Shown piece after piece: positions 1 through 10,556 of a stretch of DNA of 64,000 bases (its first letter is position 1; each line of letters opens with the position of its first letter). The notes below the pieces were generated by a model. The model saw only the letters and a program-made list of their open reading frames with translations, made no database searches and was not told the DNA's origin. Origin of the DNA: CAMPKL01 sp963817465 (GTDB taxonomy: Bacteria > Acidobacteriota > Terriglobia > Bryobacterales > UBA6623); NCBI GenBank assembly GCA_963817465.1, contig CAWFOP010000018.1, forward strand, positions 124,001 through 188,000, given 5' to 3'. Made by a program: the position numbers and the translations under genes.

Positions 1-1626
1 TCTCGAACCAGCCGCACTGAGCGTCGGCCGCGCCGCGCAGTCATTCTTCTCTCCATCCTGGCCGTGGCGGCGTGCGGTGCGCTTTGGCGGGTTCGCGGCC
101 CTCGCACACCCCCTTCGAAACCGATCCACACTCTGCTGATCTTACCTTTCCGGTCGCTGAATGCAGGTCCGAAAAACGACTATCTCGGGGAGGGCATTAG
201 TGAGCAACTCGCGGCCAGACTTACGAAGTTAGATGGGCTGCGTTTGCTGTCGTTCGAGGCCGCGTATCGTGTGAGCTCCGCCGGCATCGGCGCTGTGGAG
301 GCCGGCAAGCGCCTAAATGCGGAAGCGGTTCTCGTCGGTTCCGTTAGAACCGCTCGTCAAAGGATTCGGGTCAACGCGCAACTGATCCGGACCGCCGACG
401 GCCAGGTCCTGTGGGCTGATGCCGGCGTCGAGTTGGAAGTGCGGGACCTACTCGAGGGGGAGCGTCTGCTGGCGGCTGTCGTCGCGACGCGGTTGCGGGG
501 CCCGCTCACTGCCCCGGAGCACAGCGAAATGGCCCGGACGCCGCCTTCCAGCGCGGAAGCCTACGAGTTATTCGTGCGCGGAAAACTTGCGATGCGCGCT
601 CCAAGACGCGAACAGGACCTTCGGCTCGCCGAGCAACTCTTCGAGCAAGCGGTCCACATCGATCCGAATTTTTCAGAGGCCCTCGCCTGGCTCTCCCTAG
701 CTCAAGCCAAGAGATTCCAATTGGGTCTGTCGGGAGATGAAGTCCGGCGAGCCGGCATGACGAACGCACGAAGAGCACTCGCGATAGACCCTACCGTCAC
801 AATGGCGCGGAGGGCGCTGATCGCCATGTTCGGCACAACCGGCCAGGCGGCGGAGGGGCTCGAGGAGGCGTCGATTCTCAGCAAGTCGGGTGCATCGGAT
901 ACGCCGTCACTGGAGGCCGTCGCCACCGCATACGAGCAGGCGGGGATGCCGGATCGTGCCGTCCCCATTTACCAGCAGGCGCTTCAGATGGATCCGGATG
1001 AACCGGACATACCGCCTCGATTGGCGTTCGCATCGTATTGGGCTGGGCGATACCGGTTGGGGGCACAGGTGCTCGAACAAGGGTTCCCGGCACCGGCGCT
1101 GCTACCTGGTTTGAACCTCGCGGCGTCAATGGGACAGCGTGAGAGGGCACGATCGATTGGGCTGAGAATGTTGGATGGGACGGAAATCTTGCATGCCGCA
1201 TTCTCTGGATTCATCCTGCGACAAATTGGAGAAACGGCCCTAGTCCGGCAGGTCTTGCGGCAACGGTTGCCGGCTTACAGAAGTCAGGTGATCAACGTCA
1301 GGAACGAACGGGGACACATCGCCCTGGGCCTGATTTATTCGATGCTTCAAGACAAACCGCACGCTCGCGAGCAGGTGCGGTTCGCGCTGGAAATCAACCC
1401 GAACAATCCATGGACGCTCTTCTTTTCTTCCGAAATCGAAGCCGAGCTGGGCGATGATCGTCAAGCTATCGCCCAGGCGAAACTAGCGGTGGCGCAGGGC
1501 TTCCTGTCACAACATTACTTCGATTGGCCGCCAGGACCGCTCTACCGGCTTCGCTCGCATCCGGACATTCGCACTTTGAGGCGGGCGCTCTCTTTGCATA
1601 TCGCTACGCTGAGAAAACAGTACTGA
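1..1626 (+). CDS. TolB-like/TPR membrane-anchored regulator, 5' end outside window
   Basis: The reading frame is open from base 1, so the true start lies upstream. The GTG at 64 is only the first in-frame start codon. The first codons encode an Arg-rich stretch followed by a hydrophobic segment (residues about 14-31 of the visible part), which looks like a single transmembrane helix. Next comes a TolB-like domain typical of CadC/adenylate-cyclase-type regulators (motifs LPFRSLN, YLGEGISEQL, AEAVLVGSV), then TPR-like helical repeats to the C-terminus, for example AEQLFEQAVHIDPNFSEA and AVPIYQQALQMDPDEP. In this family the missing N-terminus is usually a winged-helix DNA-binding domain or a Ser/Thr kinase domain; which one cannot be told here. 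The TPR part probably mediates protein contacts on the outer face of the membrane. Confidence 0.8.
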   Translation, partial: SRTSRTERRPRRAVILLSILAVAACGALWRVRGPRTPPSKPIHTLLILPFRSLNAGPKNDYLGEGISEQLAARLTKLDGLRLLSFEAAYRVSSAGIGAVEAGKRLNAEAVLVGSVRTARQRIRVNAQLIRTADGQVLWADAGVELEVRDLLEGERLLAAVVATRLRGPLTAPEHSEMARTPPSSAEAYELFVRGKLAMRAPRREQDLRLAEQLFEQAVHIDPNFSEALAWLSLAQAKRFQLGLSGDEVRRAGMTNARRALAIDPTVTMARRALIAMFGTTGQAAEGLEEASILSKSGASDTPSLEAVATAYEQAGMPDRAVPIYQQALQMDPDEPDIPPRLAFASYWAGRYRLGAQVLEQGFPAPALLPGLNLAASMGQRERARSIGLRMLDGTEILHAAFSGFILRQIGETALVRQVLRQRLPAYRSQVINVRNERGHIALGLIYSMLQDKPHAREQVRFALEINPNNPWTLFFSSEIEAELGDDRQAIAQAKLAVAQGFLSQHYFDWPPGPLYRLRSHPDIRTLRRALSLHIATLRKQY

Positions 1627-1755
1627 CTTCGCCGCGGGATATCCCCTGGATGCGGTCGTAGAGTCCAAGCGCCTTTTACGGGAGGAAAGTCTCTTACACC
1701 CCCGTCGCTCGCACGTAACCTCACAAGCCCGAACCGCCCGTCCCTTCAAGCCCCT

Positions 1756-1785
1756 TTGCGAAAGCGGGGCCGAACTCGCTATCCT
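1756..1785 (+). promoter_or_regulatory. Candidate promoter of PQQ dehydrogenase
   Basis: TATCCT at 1780-1785 resembles a -10 box, and TTGCGA at 1756-1761 gives a 4/6 match to a -35 box with an 18-base spacer. The -10 ends 8 bases before the ATG at 1794 and no Shine-Dalgarno is visible, so the transcript would be nearly leaderless, or the start would be the ATG at 1806. This is motif matching only. Confidence 0.35.
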
Positions 1786-1793
1786 CCCGCCGA

Positions 1794-3959
1794 ATGAGCG
1801 CTAACATGTTTTCGCTTCGCAAGCTGCTGCTCGGCGCGGCCCTGACGCCGCTTTTGATTTCCGTCGCCGCCGCGCAGCAGAAGGTCGACGTCTACAACAT
1901 TCGGCAGGCGACGGCCGGCGAGGAAGTCTATCAACAGATTTGTTCCGGCTGTCACGGGGCCGACCTGAATGGCTCCGCCGACGCTTCGGCGCTCACAGGC
2001 GGGACCTTCATGCTGCGCTACGGGCCCAAGCCGGTGAGCGCGCTGGTCGAGGTCATCCTCAAGACCATGCCGCCCACGAACCCGGGCTCGCTCGACGAGA
2101 CCACGGCGCTCGAGGCGGCCTCGTATATCCTGCTGCGCAACAGCGCTCCCTACGGCGACAACACGCTGTTCGCCGGGGAGGCCACGCTGCTGCGCGACAC
2201 CGCCACGGGCGAGCTCCACGACATGCCTCAAGGCAATCGCAGCGGCAACGCCGGCCTGCCCATTCTCGGCGCCGGCTCGGTCGTCGGCTTTGGACGCGGC
2301 GCCGACGCGGGCGGCCGCGGCGTCACCGTCGCCGGCGAAGTGCGCGACTACGAGCCCGTCACGCCCGAGATGCTCCGCAATCCGCCTGCCGGCGATTGGC
2401 TCATTCCGGGACGCAACTACCAGCGGCACAGCTACAGTCCTCTCGATCAAATCAACCGTGAGAACGTCAGCCGCCTGCAACTGCAGTGGGCCTGGGCCAT
2501 CAACGACTCCGGCGCCAATCAGACGACGCCGCTCGTGCACAACGGCGTCCTGTATCTCGCCAGCCCGAGCAACATCGTGCAGGCGCTGGACGCCAAGAGC
2601 GGCGATCTGATCTGGGAGACGCGCGTCGGCCCCAACCAGGCGCCCGGCTATGGCGGCATCCGCTCGATCTCAATGGCCGAAGACAAAGTGTTCCTCGCCA
2701 CAAGCGATGCTCACATGGTCGCTATCGATGCGCGCAACGGCGCGATTTTGTGGGACACCCCGGCCTCCGACAAGCGACACAGCTCGACCAGCGGCTCCAT
2801 CGTCATCAAGGACAAAGTGCTGATGGGCCTCACCGGCTGCTCGTCGTTCACGGGCGAAGGCTGCTACATCTCCGCCTTCGACATTCACACGGGCGAGCGC
2901 GCCTGGCGCTTCTATACGATCCCGCGCGAAGGGCAGCCCGGCAGCGAGACGTGGGGCGGCCTGCCGATGGTCAATCGCGCCGGCGCCGACACATGGATCG
3001 TCGGCAGCTACGACCCCGACCTCGACATCACTTACTGGGGCGTCGCGCAGGCCAAGCCCTGGAACTTTCTCAGCCGCCATCTGACGCCATACGACAAGAC
3101 GCTTTACGCCAACTCAACGGTCGCCCTCGAGCCCGAAACCGGCAAGCTCGATCTGGTATTTCCAACACGCTCCCGCCGAGTCGTTCGACCTCGATGAGGT
3201 GTTTGAACGCGTGCTGGTCACCGTCGGCGACGACAAATGGTCGTTCAGCGCGGGCAAAGCCGGCGTGCTGTGGAAACTCGATCGCGTCAGCGGCAGATAC
3301 CTCGGGCACAAGGAGATGGTCGCGCAGACCGTGTGGCCCCGTTTCGACCCCAAGACCGGCGCGCCCGAATACCGCGAAGACTTGCGCGAAATGCAGTTCG
3401 GCAAGCCGGTGAACGTTTGCCCCAGCACGGAGGGCGGCAAGAATTGGCAAGCGATGAGCTATCACCCGCCGACGCAACGGCTCATCGTGCCGCTGAGCCA
3501 GTCGTGCATGGACTTCACGGCGCTCGAAGTGGACTTCGCCGAAGGCTCGGGCGGCGGCGGCGCCAACCGCAAGTTTCTGCCCATGCCCGGCACGAACGGC
3601 AACATCGGCAAGCTCGCCGCCTACGACGTGAAGACCATGGAAGAAGTCTGGAAGTACGAGCAGCACGCCCCTTCCTGACGGCGGCCCTGTCCACCGCCGG
3701 CGGCTGGGTGCTCGTCGGAGACATCGACCGGCGCCTCCGCGTCCTCGACGTCGAGACGGGCAAGCCGTTGTGGGAAACCCGTCTGGCCACGTCGGTCCAG
3801 GGCTTTCCGATCACCTACGCCGTCGACGGCAAGCAATACATCGCCGTCATGACCGGCCTCGGCGGCGGCAGCCCGCGCGCGGTCCCGGCGGCGGTCGCCC
3901 CCGACATCAGAATCCCCCAAAGCGGCCAAGCGCTCTACGTCTTCGCCTTGCCGGACTGA
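1794..3959 (+). CDS. PQQ-dependent alcohol dehydrogenase with N-terminal cytochrome c domain (two frameshifts)
   Basis: This is a periplasmic quinohaemoprotein that would oxidise alcohols or sugars using PQQ and pass electrons through its own haem. A signal peptide covers residues 1-27. A haem motif CSGCH (C50, C53, H54) lies in a short cytochrome c domain, followed by an eight-bladed PQQ propeller with repeats such as ALDAKSGDLIWETRV. The last third is split. Frame changes near 3153 (between the codons for GKLDL and WYFQHTP) and near 3665, where one C appears to be missing from a C run before FLTAAL. Joining the three parts gives a continuous protein of about 720 residues with the usual C-terminus (QGFPITYAVDGKQYIAVMTG). 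Whether the shifts are real mutations or sequencing errors cannot be decided here. The substrate is unknown. Confidence 0.85.
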
Positions 3960-3977
3960 CGGCTCATCGGCGCTCGG

Positions 3978-4768
3978 CTAGGTCAGCTCCTCGAGATGCC
4001 GCCGCGCCGCCTGCTGTTGTGCGCTATGCGCCTCGTCGAATGAGGCGTAGTCCGGCGGGTCCGCGCGAACATCCCAATGCCCCGCCGTATCGCGTCCCCG
4101 GCACGGCGAGGGCGGGATGCTCTTGCCGCGCGGGGACGACTCGAGGCGTCACGTAGCGGACCGCATATCCGATGCGAGGCAGAGCGGAGCTGTTGGCATG
4201 CGAGCCGTGAATCAGTCGGACATGATGCAGCGACATCTGGCCGGCGCGCAGCTCGATGTCGACGGCAGGGTCCGTATCGCTCGGCCGTTCGGACACGCTG
4301 CCCGCGCGTCAGCAGGTTGTCGGCGGCGTGGGTGTCTTCGTGGGGTTGAATCGGGAGCCGGTGCGAGCCGGGGACGACGCGCATGCAACCGTTGGCGCGG
4401 GTCGAGTCGGTCAGCGCCACCCAGGCCGTGACGACTTCGCCCTGCTCGAGCCCCCAGTAGGTTCCGTCCTGATGCATCGAGACGAATCCAGCGCTGCGCG
4501 GCGGCTTGGGGAAGATCGACGAATCCCACACCAGGATGTTCGGCCCGAGAACCTGCTCAACCGCGTCGACGACGCCGGCGTGCGTGACCAAATCCCAGGC
4601 CCAACGGTGATAGAGGTGCAGCAAAAAGAGCTGTGTGGGCTTGGGAGCGCCGCCCAGACGGCTTGCGACTTGCTGATAGCCGGCCAGGGCCCGGGCCGTC
4701 TCGGCGACGCTGAGCGCATCGAGCGGCGAGACGTAGCCGTCAGCTAGATAGGTTTGCCTCCAATGCAC
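3978..4768 (-). CDS. Phytanoyl-CoA dioxygenase (PhyH) family protein (two frameshifts)
   Basis: This is an Fe(II)/2-oxoglutarate-dependent oxygenase of the PhyH family. The metal-binding HxD motif is HQD at residues 99-101. The later part carries SLHHVRLIHGS with the expected distal His and RIGYAVRYV with the 2-oxoglutarate-binding Arg. The frame changes near 4300 (after LLTRGQ) and again near 4085 (after RYGG, at a G run). Reading through both gives a protein of about 263 residues ending in ARRHLEELT with a stop at 3978-3980. It is convergent with the PQQ dehydrogenase and separated from it by 18 bases. The substrate cannot be predicted; PhyH proteins act on many small hydroxylatable molecules. 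Confidence 0.8.
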
Positions 4769-5192
4769 GGTTGCTTCACTAGACGCGCGCTTCCCTAGAC
4801 GTGTTTGCCTACCACGGAAAAACCGGGACGACGAGCTTGCGCCGACCGAACAGCAGCGACCCGGCGCATACGGCGTATCTTATCGCCGTGGGACAGCGCT
4901 GTCGCCTGAGGCCGGGCTTTCGCGCATCACGGTTCAGAAGACGAAGGAGGAACCCAGCGATGTTTCGCCCCAAAGACGAAATCCAACCGAGGAGCGCTCA
5001 CACGGATCGCACCGCTCATAGCCAGGGCGCAGGATAGCGGTGGTCGGGAAAGACGCCGTCTCCGCGTTTGCGCACGCTTGTCCGGCCGTTATATGGAGTT
5101 CGTCGCTGTTGCGGCCGTCGGCGGGATGGACGCGCCGGCGTCCGGTTAACCGCCGGTTCTTCACACGACGCCGTGTCGGAGAATAGGGATGA
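4769..5192. other. Intergenic region upstream of two divergent genes
   Basis: This 424-base gap separates the start of the PhyH gene from the LytTR regulator, so it should hold both promoters, but I see no strong -35/-10 pair. The only coding candidate is a 25-codon ORF at 4960-5037. Confidence 0.5.
4960..5037 (+). CDS. Possible 25-residue ORF with strong ribosome binding site
   Basis: An ATG at 4960 follows AAGGAGG (about 4944-4950) at good spacing and opens a 25-codon frame ending at the stop 5035-5037. The peptide is polar and has no recognisable motif. It could be a small protein, a leader peptide for the regulator at 5193, or chance. The ribosome binding site is the only support. Confidence 0.2.
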   Translation: MFRPKDEIQPRSAHTDRTAHSQGAG

Positions 5193-5957
5193 ATGCCATC
5201 GATGAATGCGCTGCGCACTTTCGTCGTCGACGATGAGCCGGTGGCTCGGCGGGTCCTGCTCGACGAGCTGCGCGAGATCGACGGCGTCGAGATTGTGGGG
5301 GAGGCGGAGAACGGCCGGCAAGCTCTCGATCGCATTCGGCGGCTCGAGCCCGATTTGGTATTGCTCGACATCCAGATGCCCGTGCTCGACGGCTTCGATG
5401 TGATCCGCGGGCTGGACGGGCCGCTGCCATCGCTGGTGTTCGTCACCGCATACAGCGAACATGCGCTGCGGGCCTTCGAAGTGGGCGTTTGCGATTATCT
5501 GCTCAAGCCTGTCGCTCCGGAGCGCTTGCGCGCGGCCGTCGAGCGCGCCCGGCAGGCCCGGTCGCGGCCCCTGAAGGCGGCCGAGAGTGTCGCTCGCACG
5601 CTCAATGCGGCAAGCCCGTCGCCCCCAGGGAAATCGGCCAGAATCGTGGCGCGACGCGGACGCGAATACCACCTGCTTTCGCTCGATGAGGTCTACGCCT
5701 TCCAAGCCGATAGAGAGATCGTTTGGATTTTCACGGCCGATAAGAAGTACGCGGCGACGCAGACCGTCAAGGCGCTCGAGGAGCGTTTGACGGGGGCGAA
5801 CTTCCGGCGCGTGCGCCGCGGCGTGCTGATCAATGCGGACAAGATTCGCAAGCTGAATCGGCTCAGCAGCCAGCGCTGGCAAGTGACGTTGGCCAACGGG
5901 CTCGAGTTCGCCGTCAGCAAGCGTTTGGCGCCTGAAGTTTGGAAGACCTTGCGCTGA
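5193..5957 (+). CDS. LytTR-family response regulator
   Basis: This is a two-component response regulator of 254 residues. The receiver domain (residues about 8-120) has the acidic pair D13/D14, the phosphorylatable D59 in LLDIQMP, the switch Thr in FVTAYSE and the conserved Lys in DYLLKPV. The C-terminal 100 residues form a LytTR DNA-binding domain (IVARRGREYHLL, FRRVRRGVLINADKI). The start could be ATG 5193 or ATG 5202; the latter begins nearer the first receiver strand. The matching LytS-type kinase lies 2.7 kb downstream on the same strand, with a TonB receptor between them. This suggests that the pair controls that receptor or is controlled with it. Confidence 0.92.
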   Translation: MPSMNALRTFVVDDEPVARRVLLDELREIDGVEIVGEAENGRQALDRIRRLEPDLVLLDIQMPVLDGFDVIRGLDGPLPSLVFVTAYSEHALRAFEVGVCDYLLKPVAPERLRAAVERARQARSRPLKAAESVARTLNAASPSPPGKSARIVARRGREYHLLSLDEVYAFQADREIVWIFTADKKYAATQTVKALEERLTGANFRRVRRGVLINADKIRKLNRLSSQRWQVTLANGLEFAVSKRLAPEVWKTLR

Positions 5958-6107
5958 ATGCGCCGCGTCACGGCGGCAATGCGAAATTTGAGCCGCGCAC
6001 GTCAGTAAGCTTTATAACTTGTTCGGTTGCTCGGAGACCCCGCCGCCACGAGCCTGTGTGAAAACGAGATGCTCGTGTTGAGCCCGCGAGGGCGGAGCAA
6101 CGAACAG

Positions 6108-6133
6108 CCCCGGATGGAGCGGGGAATCCGGGG
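6108..6133. repeat. Inverted repeat, 8-bp stem
   Basis: CCCCGGAT at 6108-6115 is perfectly complementary to ATCCGGGG at 6126-6133, with a 10-base loop. No T run follows, so it is not a classical terminator. It resembles REP-type palindromes. Confidence 0.55.
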
Positions 6134-6184
6134 ATCGACTGCACGGAAAGTATTGGAAAGATCATCTTGGATCGCGGTTTAGGA

Positions 6185-6212
6185 CCCCGGGTTCCGCTAC
6201 GCTCACCCGGGG
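6185..6212. repeat. Inverted repeat, 8-bp stem
   Basis: CCCCGGGT at 6185-6192 pairs perfectly with ACCCGGGG at 6205-6212 across a 12-base loop. It lies 51 bases after the previous palindrome and shares its CCCCGG core, which suggests a tandem pair of the same dispersed element. Confidence 0.55.
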
Positions 6213-6389
6213 CTATCGATTGCTTCGTCCTCCGGACGAGGATCGCGCCTGCGTTTCACACGAGCTTCGCGGTTGTCGTGGTGGGATGAGGGTCCGTTCG
6301 TCCGCCGTTGCAACCCGCTCATCGCCTAATACATCCCGCCAGTCAGAATCCCCTTCGGAACGACCTTGTTGCGCTCGCACCATGAGCGT

Positions 6390-8569
6390 ATGAAGCGCGT
6401 CCTCCAATTCGCGGCGCTGAGCGTCTGTTCACTTGCCTTATCGCAGGCGTTGTCGGCCCAATCCAACGGTACGATCGGCGGCACGGTGTATCTCGATCCC
6501 GGCGGCGACCCGATGCACAATGCGCGCGTGGTGCTGTCTCCGCTTGGGCGCACGACCGACTCGGACGACGAGGGCAAATACGCGTTTCAAGACGTGCCGC
6601 CCGGCTCCTACGACGTGGTCGTGCAAAGCCCCGGCTTGTCCGGCGAGGCCCAGACGGTCCGGCTGGCGGCAGGCGCAAGCGAGACCGTGGATCTGCGCAT
6701 GAGCGTAGCCCCCACGCGCACTTCAGTGACCGTGACGGCGAGCGGCCGGGAAGAGGCGGCGATCACCGCTGTCCAACCGGTGACGACGTTGGAGCAGACG
6801 GAGTTGCCGTTGAAGAGCGCGTCCTCGCTGGGCGACGTGCTCGAGGACGAACCGGGCATCTCAAAGCGCAGCTTCGGCCCCGGGAACACTCGCCCCGTGA
6901 TTCGAGGCTTTGACGGCACACGCGTGATGATCTTGCAAGACGGCGTCAGCACGGGAACGCTCTCGTCCCAGTCCGGCGACCATGCGAGCCCGTGGACGTC
7001 AATCAGCTCGAGCGCTTGGAGGTCGTGCGCGGACCGGCGACGCTGCTCTACGGCTCGGGAGCGATCGGAGGCGTTGTCAACGCGGTCTCGCGGCATGAGA
7101 CCCATCACCATGCAGATGAAGGCGTGCGCGGCTTTGTCACCGGCCTCGGAGGTTCGAACAACGGATTGGGCGGCGGCAGCGGCGGCTTCGAATTCGGCAC
7201 GGAATCGTGGGAATTCTGGGCCTCGGGCGGCGGCCAACGAAGCGGCGACTACCGCACGCCGATCGGGACGATCGAAAACTCGCAGACGCGAATGACTCAA
7301 ACCGACGCAGGCCTGGGCCGCTACGGCGAGAGGGCGCTGTACACGTTCGACTACGGTTTCACCGATTCGAACTACGGCATTCCGACCGATCCGAGCGAGC
7401 AAGACCCTGAGGTGGCGCACCTGGAGATGCGACGCCACAACCTTCGCGGGACTTTCGGTTGGAAGGACCTGGCCTTTGTCGAAAACGTCTCCGCCAAGGT
7501 CAACTACTCGGACTACAACCACAACGAGGTCGTTCAAGGAGAAGGGATCGCCACCTCGTTCTTCAACAATCAAGTCATCTATAACGTCGTTTTCGACCAG
7601 AAGAGGCGCGGGCCGTCGAGCGGCAGCTTCGGTTTCTGGGGAACGCACCGCGATTACAAGACGTTGGGCGCCGAGGCCCTGGCGCCGCCTACGATTCAGA
7701 ACGGATTCGCCGTCTTCAGCGTGCAGAGCCTAAACCTGGAGTCGCTGCGCGTGCAGTTCGGAGGGCGCCTCGAGCACAACCAATACGCGCCGGTCGGGCT
7801 CGAGCAGCGTTCGTTCACCGGCTTTTCGGGGTCGATCGGGATGAATCAGAGGCTTTGGACGAATACCGCGTTCGCCGCGAACTACTCGCACGCCTTCCGG
7901 GCGCCGGCGCTCGAAGAGCTTTACAACAACGGGCCGCACGAAGGGAACCTGACGTTCGAGGTCGGCAACCCGGACCTGACACATGAGACGAACGACGGTC
8001 TGGACCTGTCACTGCGGCGGCAATCGGCGCGGCTCCACGGCGAGGTGAACTTCTTCGTGTATCGCATCAACGACTTCATCTATCTCGCTCCCACCGGCGC
8101 CATCGAAGACGGGCTGATCGAGGCCCAGTACTTGCAGCACGACAGCCGCTTCATGGGCGGCGAGGCGAAGCTGGACGTCGCGCTGCATCCGAACTTCTGG
8201 CTCAATCTCGGCGCGGACACGGTGCAGGCGCGACTGACCTCGTCGGGCGATTTTTTGCCCCGGATTCCGCCCGTTCGGGGCCGCGTGGGCCTCGACGCCC
8301 GCTATAAGGGGCTGAGCTTCAAGCCGGAGCTGGTGATGGCGGCCGCGCAGAACAAGATCTTCCCGACCGAGACCTCCACCGCCGGGTACGGCGTGGTGAA
8401 CCTGATCGCCTCATACACGCTTGCACGTGCGCACTCGATCCACTTGTTCGGAGTTGATTTCTACAACGCGGGCGACAATCTCTACCGCAATCACCTCTCG
8501 TTCATCAAGGAGTTTGCGCCGGAGATCGGGCGCGGGGTGCGCTTCAGCTATTCGGTGCAATTCTTCTAA
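6390..8569 (+). CDS. TonB-dependent receptor, ZnuD-like, with carboxypeptidase-regulatory domain (one frameshift)
   Basis: This is an outer-membrane TonB-dependent transporter. ATG 6390 starts a signal peptide (MKRVLQFAALSVCSLALSQA). Then come a carboxypeptidase-regulatory-like beta domain (GTVYLDPGGDP), a plug domain (VTVTASGREE, LEDEPGISKR, RPVIRGFDGTRVMILQDG) and a 22-strand barrel ending in Phe (RFSYSVQFF). The plug-to-barrel junction GSGAIGGVVNAVS followed by a His-rich HETHHH stretch, and the ending NHLSFIKEFAPE, resemble zinc receptors of the ZnuD type, so zinc or another metal is a plausible substrate. One base is missing near 6983 (GDHA to EPVDVNQLERLEVV), and the rest of the barrel continues in another frame up to 8569. 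Confidence 0.85.
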
Positions 8570-8667
8570 CCAGCGCGCCTTAGGAAGCCCTTTGGCGATG
8601 GACCGTCGCGGCGGCCGGTGCTGTAATGGGCGCTGGGCGCGGCCCTCACAGCCCTCATAGCCTTTAC

Positions 8668-10556
8668 ATGGACACGGCCATTCATTTGCCGGTGCTGATC
8701 AACGCCCTTGGCCATATCGCCGGCGTTACGGCGTTCGGCGCGTTCTTGTTTCTGCTGATCCGCGGCGGCGGGCGCAGAGACTGGCGTGAGATTCGCGGCC
8801 CGGCCGCGGCGGCGGCGCTGGCCTTGTTCTGGAACCTGGGTTCGTTGGCCGTTCTCGCGACGCCCGCCGGCAGCGCGGCAAGCGAAGTCGGTCGCGTCGC
8901 TCAGTTTCGCGGTGCTCAGCTTGTTGCCGTCGGTGTTGCTCCACCTGGCGCTGGGACGCGGAACATGCCTGGCTGCGCCTGGCGGGCTACGGAGTGGGAG
9001 CGGTCGCCGCCGGGGCGCACTTGAGCGAGGCGCTCGGTTTCGGACTGGGTACGCACGAGTTCGGCCTCAACCTGATCACGTATGGATTCGGGGCCTTGGC
9101 GGTTGTCGCGGCGGTCTTGTTGTCGCGCGGCGGGCAGGGCCGGCGGGCGGCGGGCATGCGAGCGCTGGCCGCGATGTCTCTGTTTCTGCTCGCGGCTTCG
9201 TTCGTGCATTTCGACGCCGAGCAGGGCCCGGGCTCCTGGGCGCACGAGCTGATCTTCCACCACGCGGGAATTCCGCTGGCCCTGTTCGTTTTGCTGCAGG
9301 ACTACCGCTTCCTGCTGCTGGACGTGTTCGTCCGGCTGCTCGGCGCGGTGGTGCTGGCGGCGGGCTTGGCCGGGCTGCTGCTGTGGGCGGGCGTGCGGCT
9401 GGGGTTGTTGCGCCTCGAAGAAATCGACGCGCTGCGGCTCGCCGTGTTCATCACGTTGACCGGCGCCGTGATCTTGGTCTACCCGCCCGTCAGCGCTCGC
9501 GCCCGGCGCTGGGCGCAGCAAACGCTGTTCCGGCGCGGCGACTTCACGCGCGTCGTCGCGTCGATCCGCGCTCTCGACGCCGAGAGCGAGACGAGCTACC
9601 TCGAGCAAGCGGCGGGGCTGATCGCCGAGTTCGTCTCGGCCAAACACTGGCGACTGCTCGAAGCGAGCGATGCGCCGCCTCTTTGGAGCGCGGAAATTCT
9701 GGGACGACCGCCCCTCGATCGATTTGATATCGCGGAGAACCCTTGGGCGCTGGCGGCGGCGCCGTTGCGCGTGTCTTCCGACCAAGCTCGCACGCTCTTG
9801 CTGGGCTCGCGCGAGGGCGGACGACGCTACTTGAGCGAAGATCTAGCCGACCTCGATCGGCTGGCGGCGGAAGTCGCCGGCCGGTTGGAGACGCTGCGCT
9901 CGGAAGAGCAGCGACGCCTGCTGGCGGAAGCCGAGCTGGAGACGCTGCGGGCGCAAATCAACCCGCATTTCTTGTTCAACTCGCTCAATGCGCTCTACGG
10001 GATCATTCCGCGCTCCGCCGCCGATGCGCGTCGAACGTTGATGAATCTGGCCGACATTTTCCGCTATTCGCTCGAAGGCAAGCGGCAGCTCGTTGCGCTC
10101 GAAGAGGAGATGCGTGTAGTGGAGGCGTATCTCGAGATCGAGCGTTTGCGGTTGGGTTCGCGACTGGGCGCGCGCCTCGAGGTCGCCGAGGCGGCGCGCG
10201 GGATGCGGATTCCCGCCTTGTCGATTCAGCCGCTTGTCGAGAACGCCGTCAAGCACGGCGTCGGTCCCAAGCCCGCGGGAGGCACGGTCGAGGTCACGGC
10301 GCAGGCCACGGTCGAGGGCTTGACCGTCGAAATCAAGGACGACGGAGTGGGCTTTGCTTCAGCGGCGGCGACGATCGAAGGCCACGGGCTGCGCAACGTC
10401 AGGCGGCGATTGCACCTCTGCCACGGAGATGGCGCATCTTTGACAGTCGAGTCCGCGCCGGGCGCGACTTGCGTTCGCGTGCGCGTGGCCGGCAAGGCGT
10501 CCCCTCAGGATGGAAGCGGCGCCGCGCAGCCGTCGCGGACGACGTTGTCGCGCTAG
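8668..10556 (+). CDS. LytS-type membrane sensor histidine kinase (two frameshifts)
   Basis: This is the likely partner of the LytTR regulator at 5193. ATG 8668 begins a membrane region with seven to eight hydrophobic helices (to about 9500). A linker with a GAF-like look follows, and then a His_kinase domain of the LytS/YehU class. The phospho-acceptor His lies in INPHFLFNSLNAL, the N box is PLVENAVKHG and the glycine boxes are DDGVGF and GHGLRNVRRRL. The frame shifts near 8885 and again near 8941, both inside the membrane region. The helices before, between and after the shifts join naturally, which favours sequence error over a real null allele. It ends just before a 12-13 bp tandem repeat. 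Confidence 0.87.

Larger units (their letters stand above)
5958..6389. other. Intergenic region with two palindromes
   Basis: This is 432 bases between the response regulator and the TonB receptor. No coding signal stands out on either strand. It contains two GC-rich perfect inverted repeats, listed separately. The receptor's ATG at 6390 has no obvious Shine-Dalgarno. Confidence 0.5.

Noticed and set aside
1794..3959. Programmed frameshifting in the PQQ dehydrogenase
   Set aside because: The two shifts are in different directions, there is no slippery heptamer with a following structure, and similar single-base shifts occur in thirteen other genes. Sequence error is simpler.
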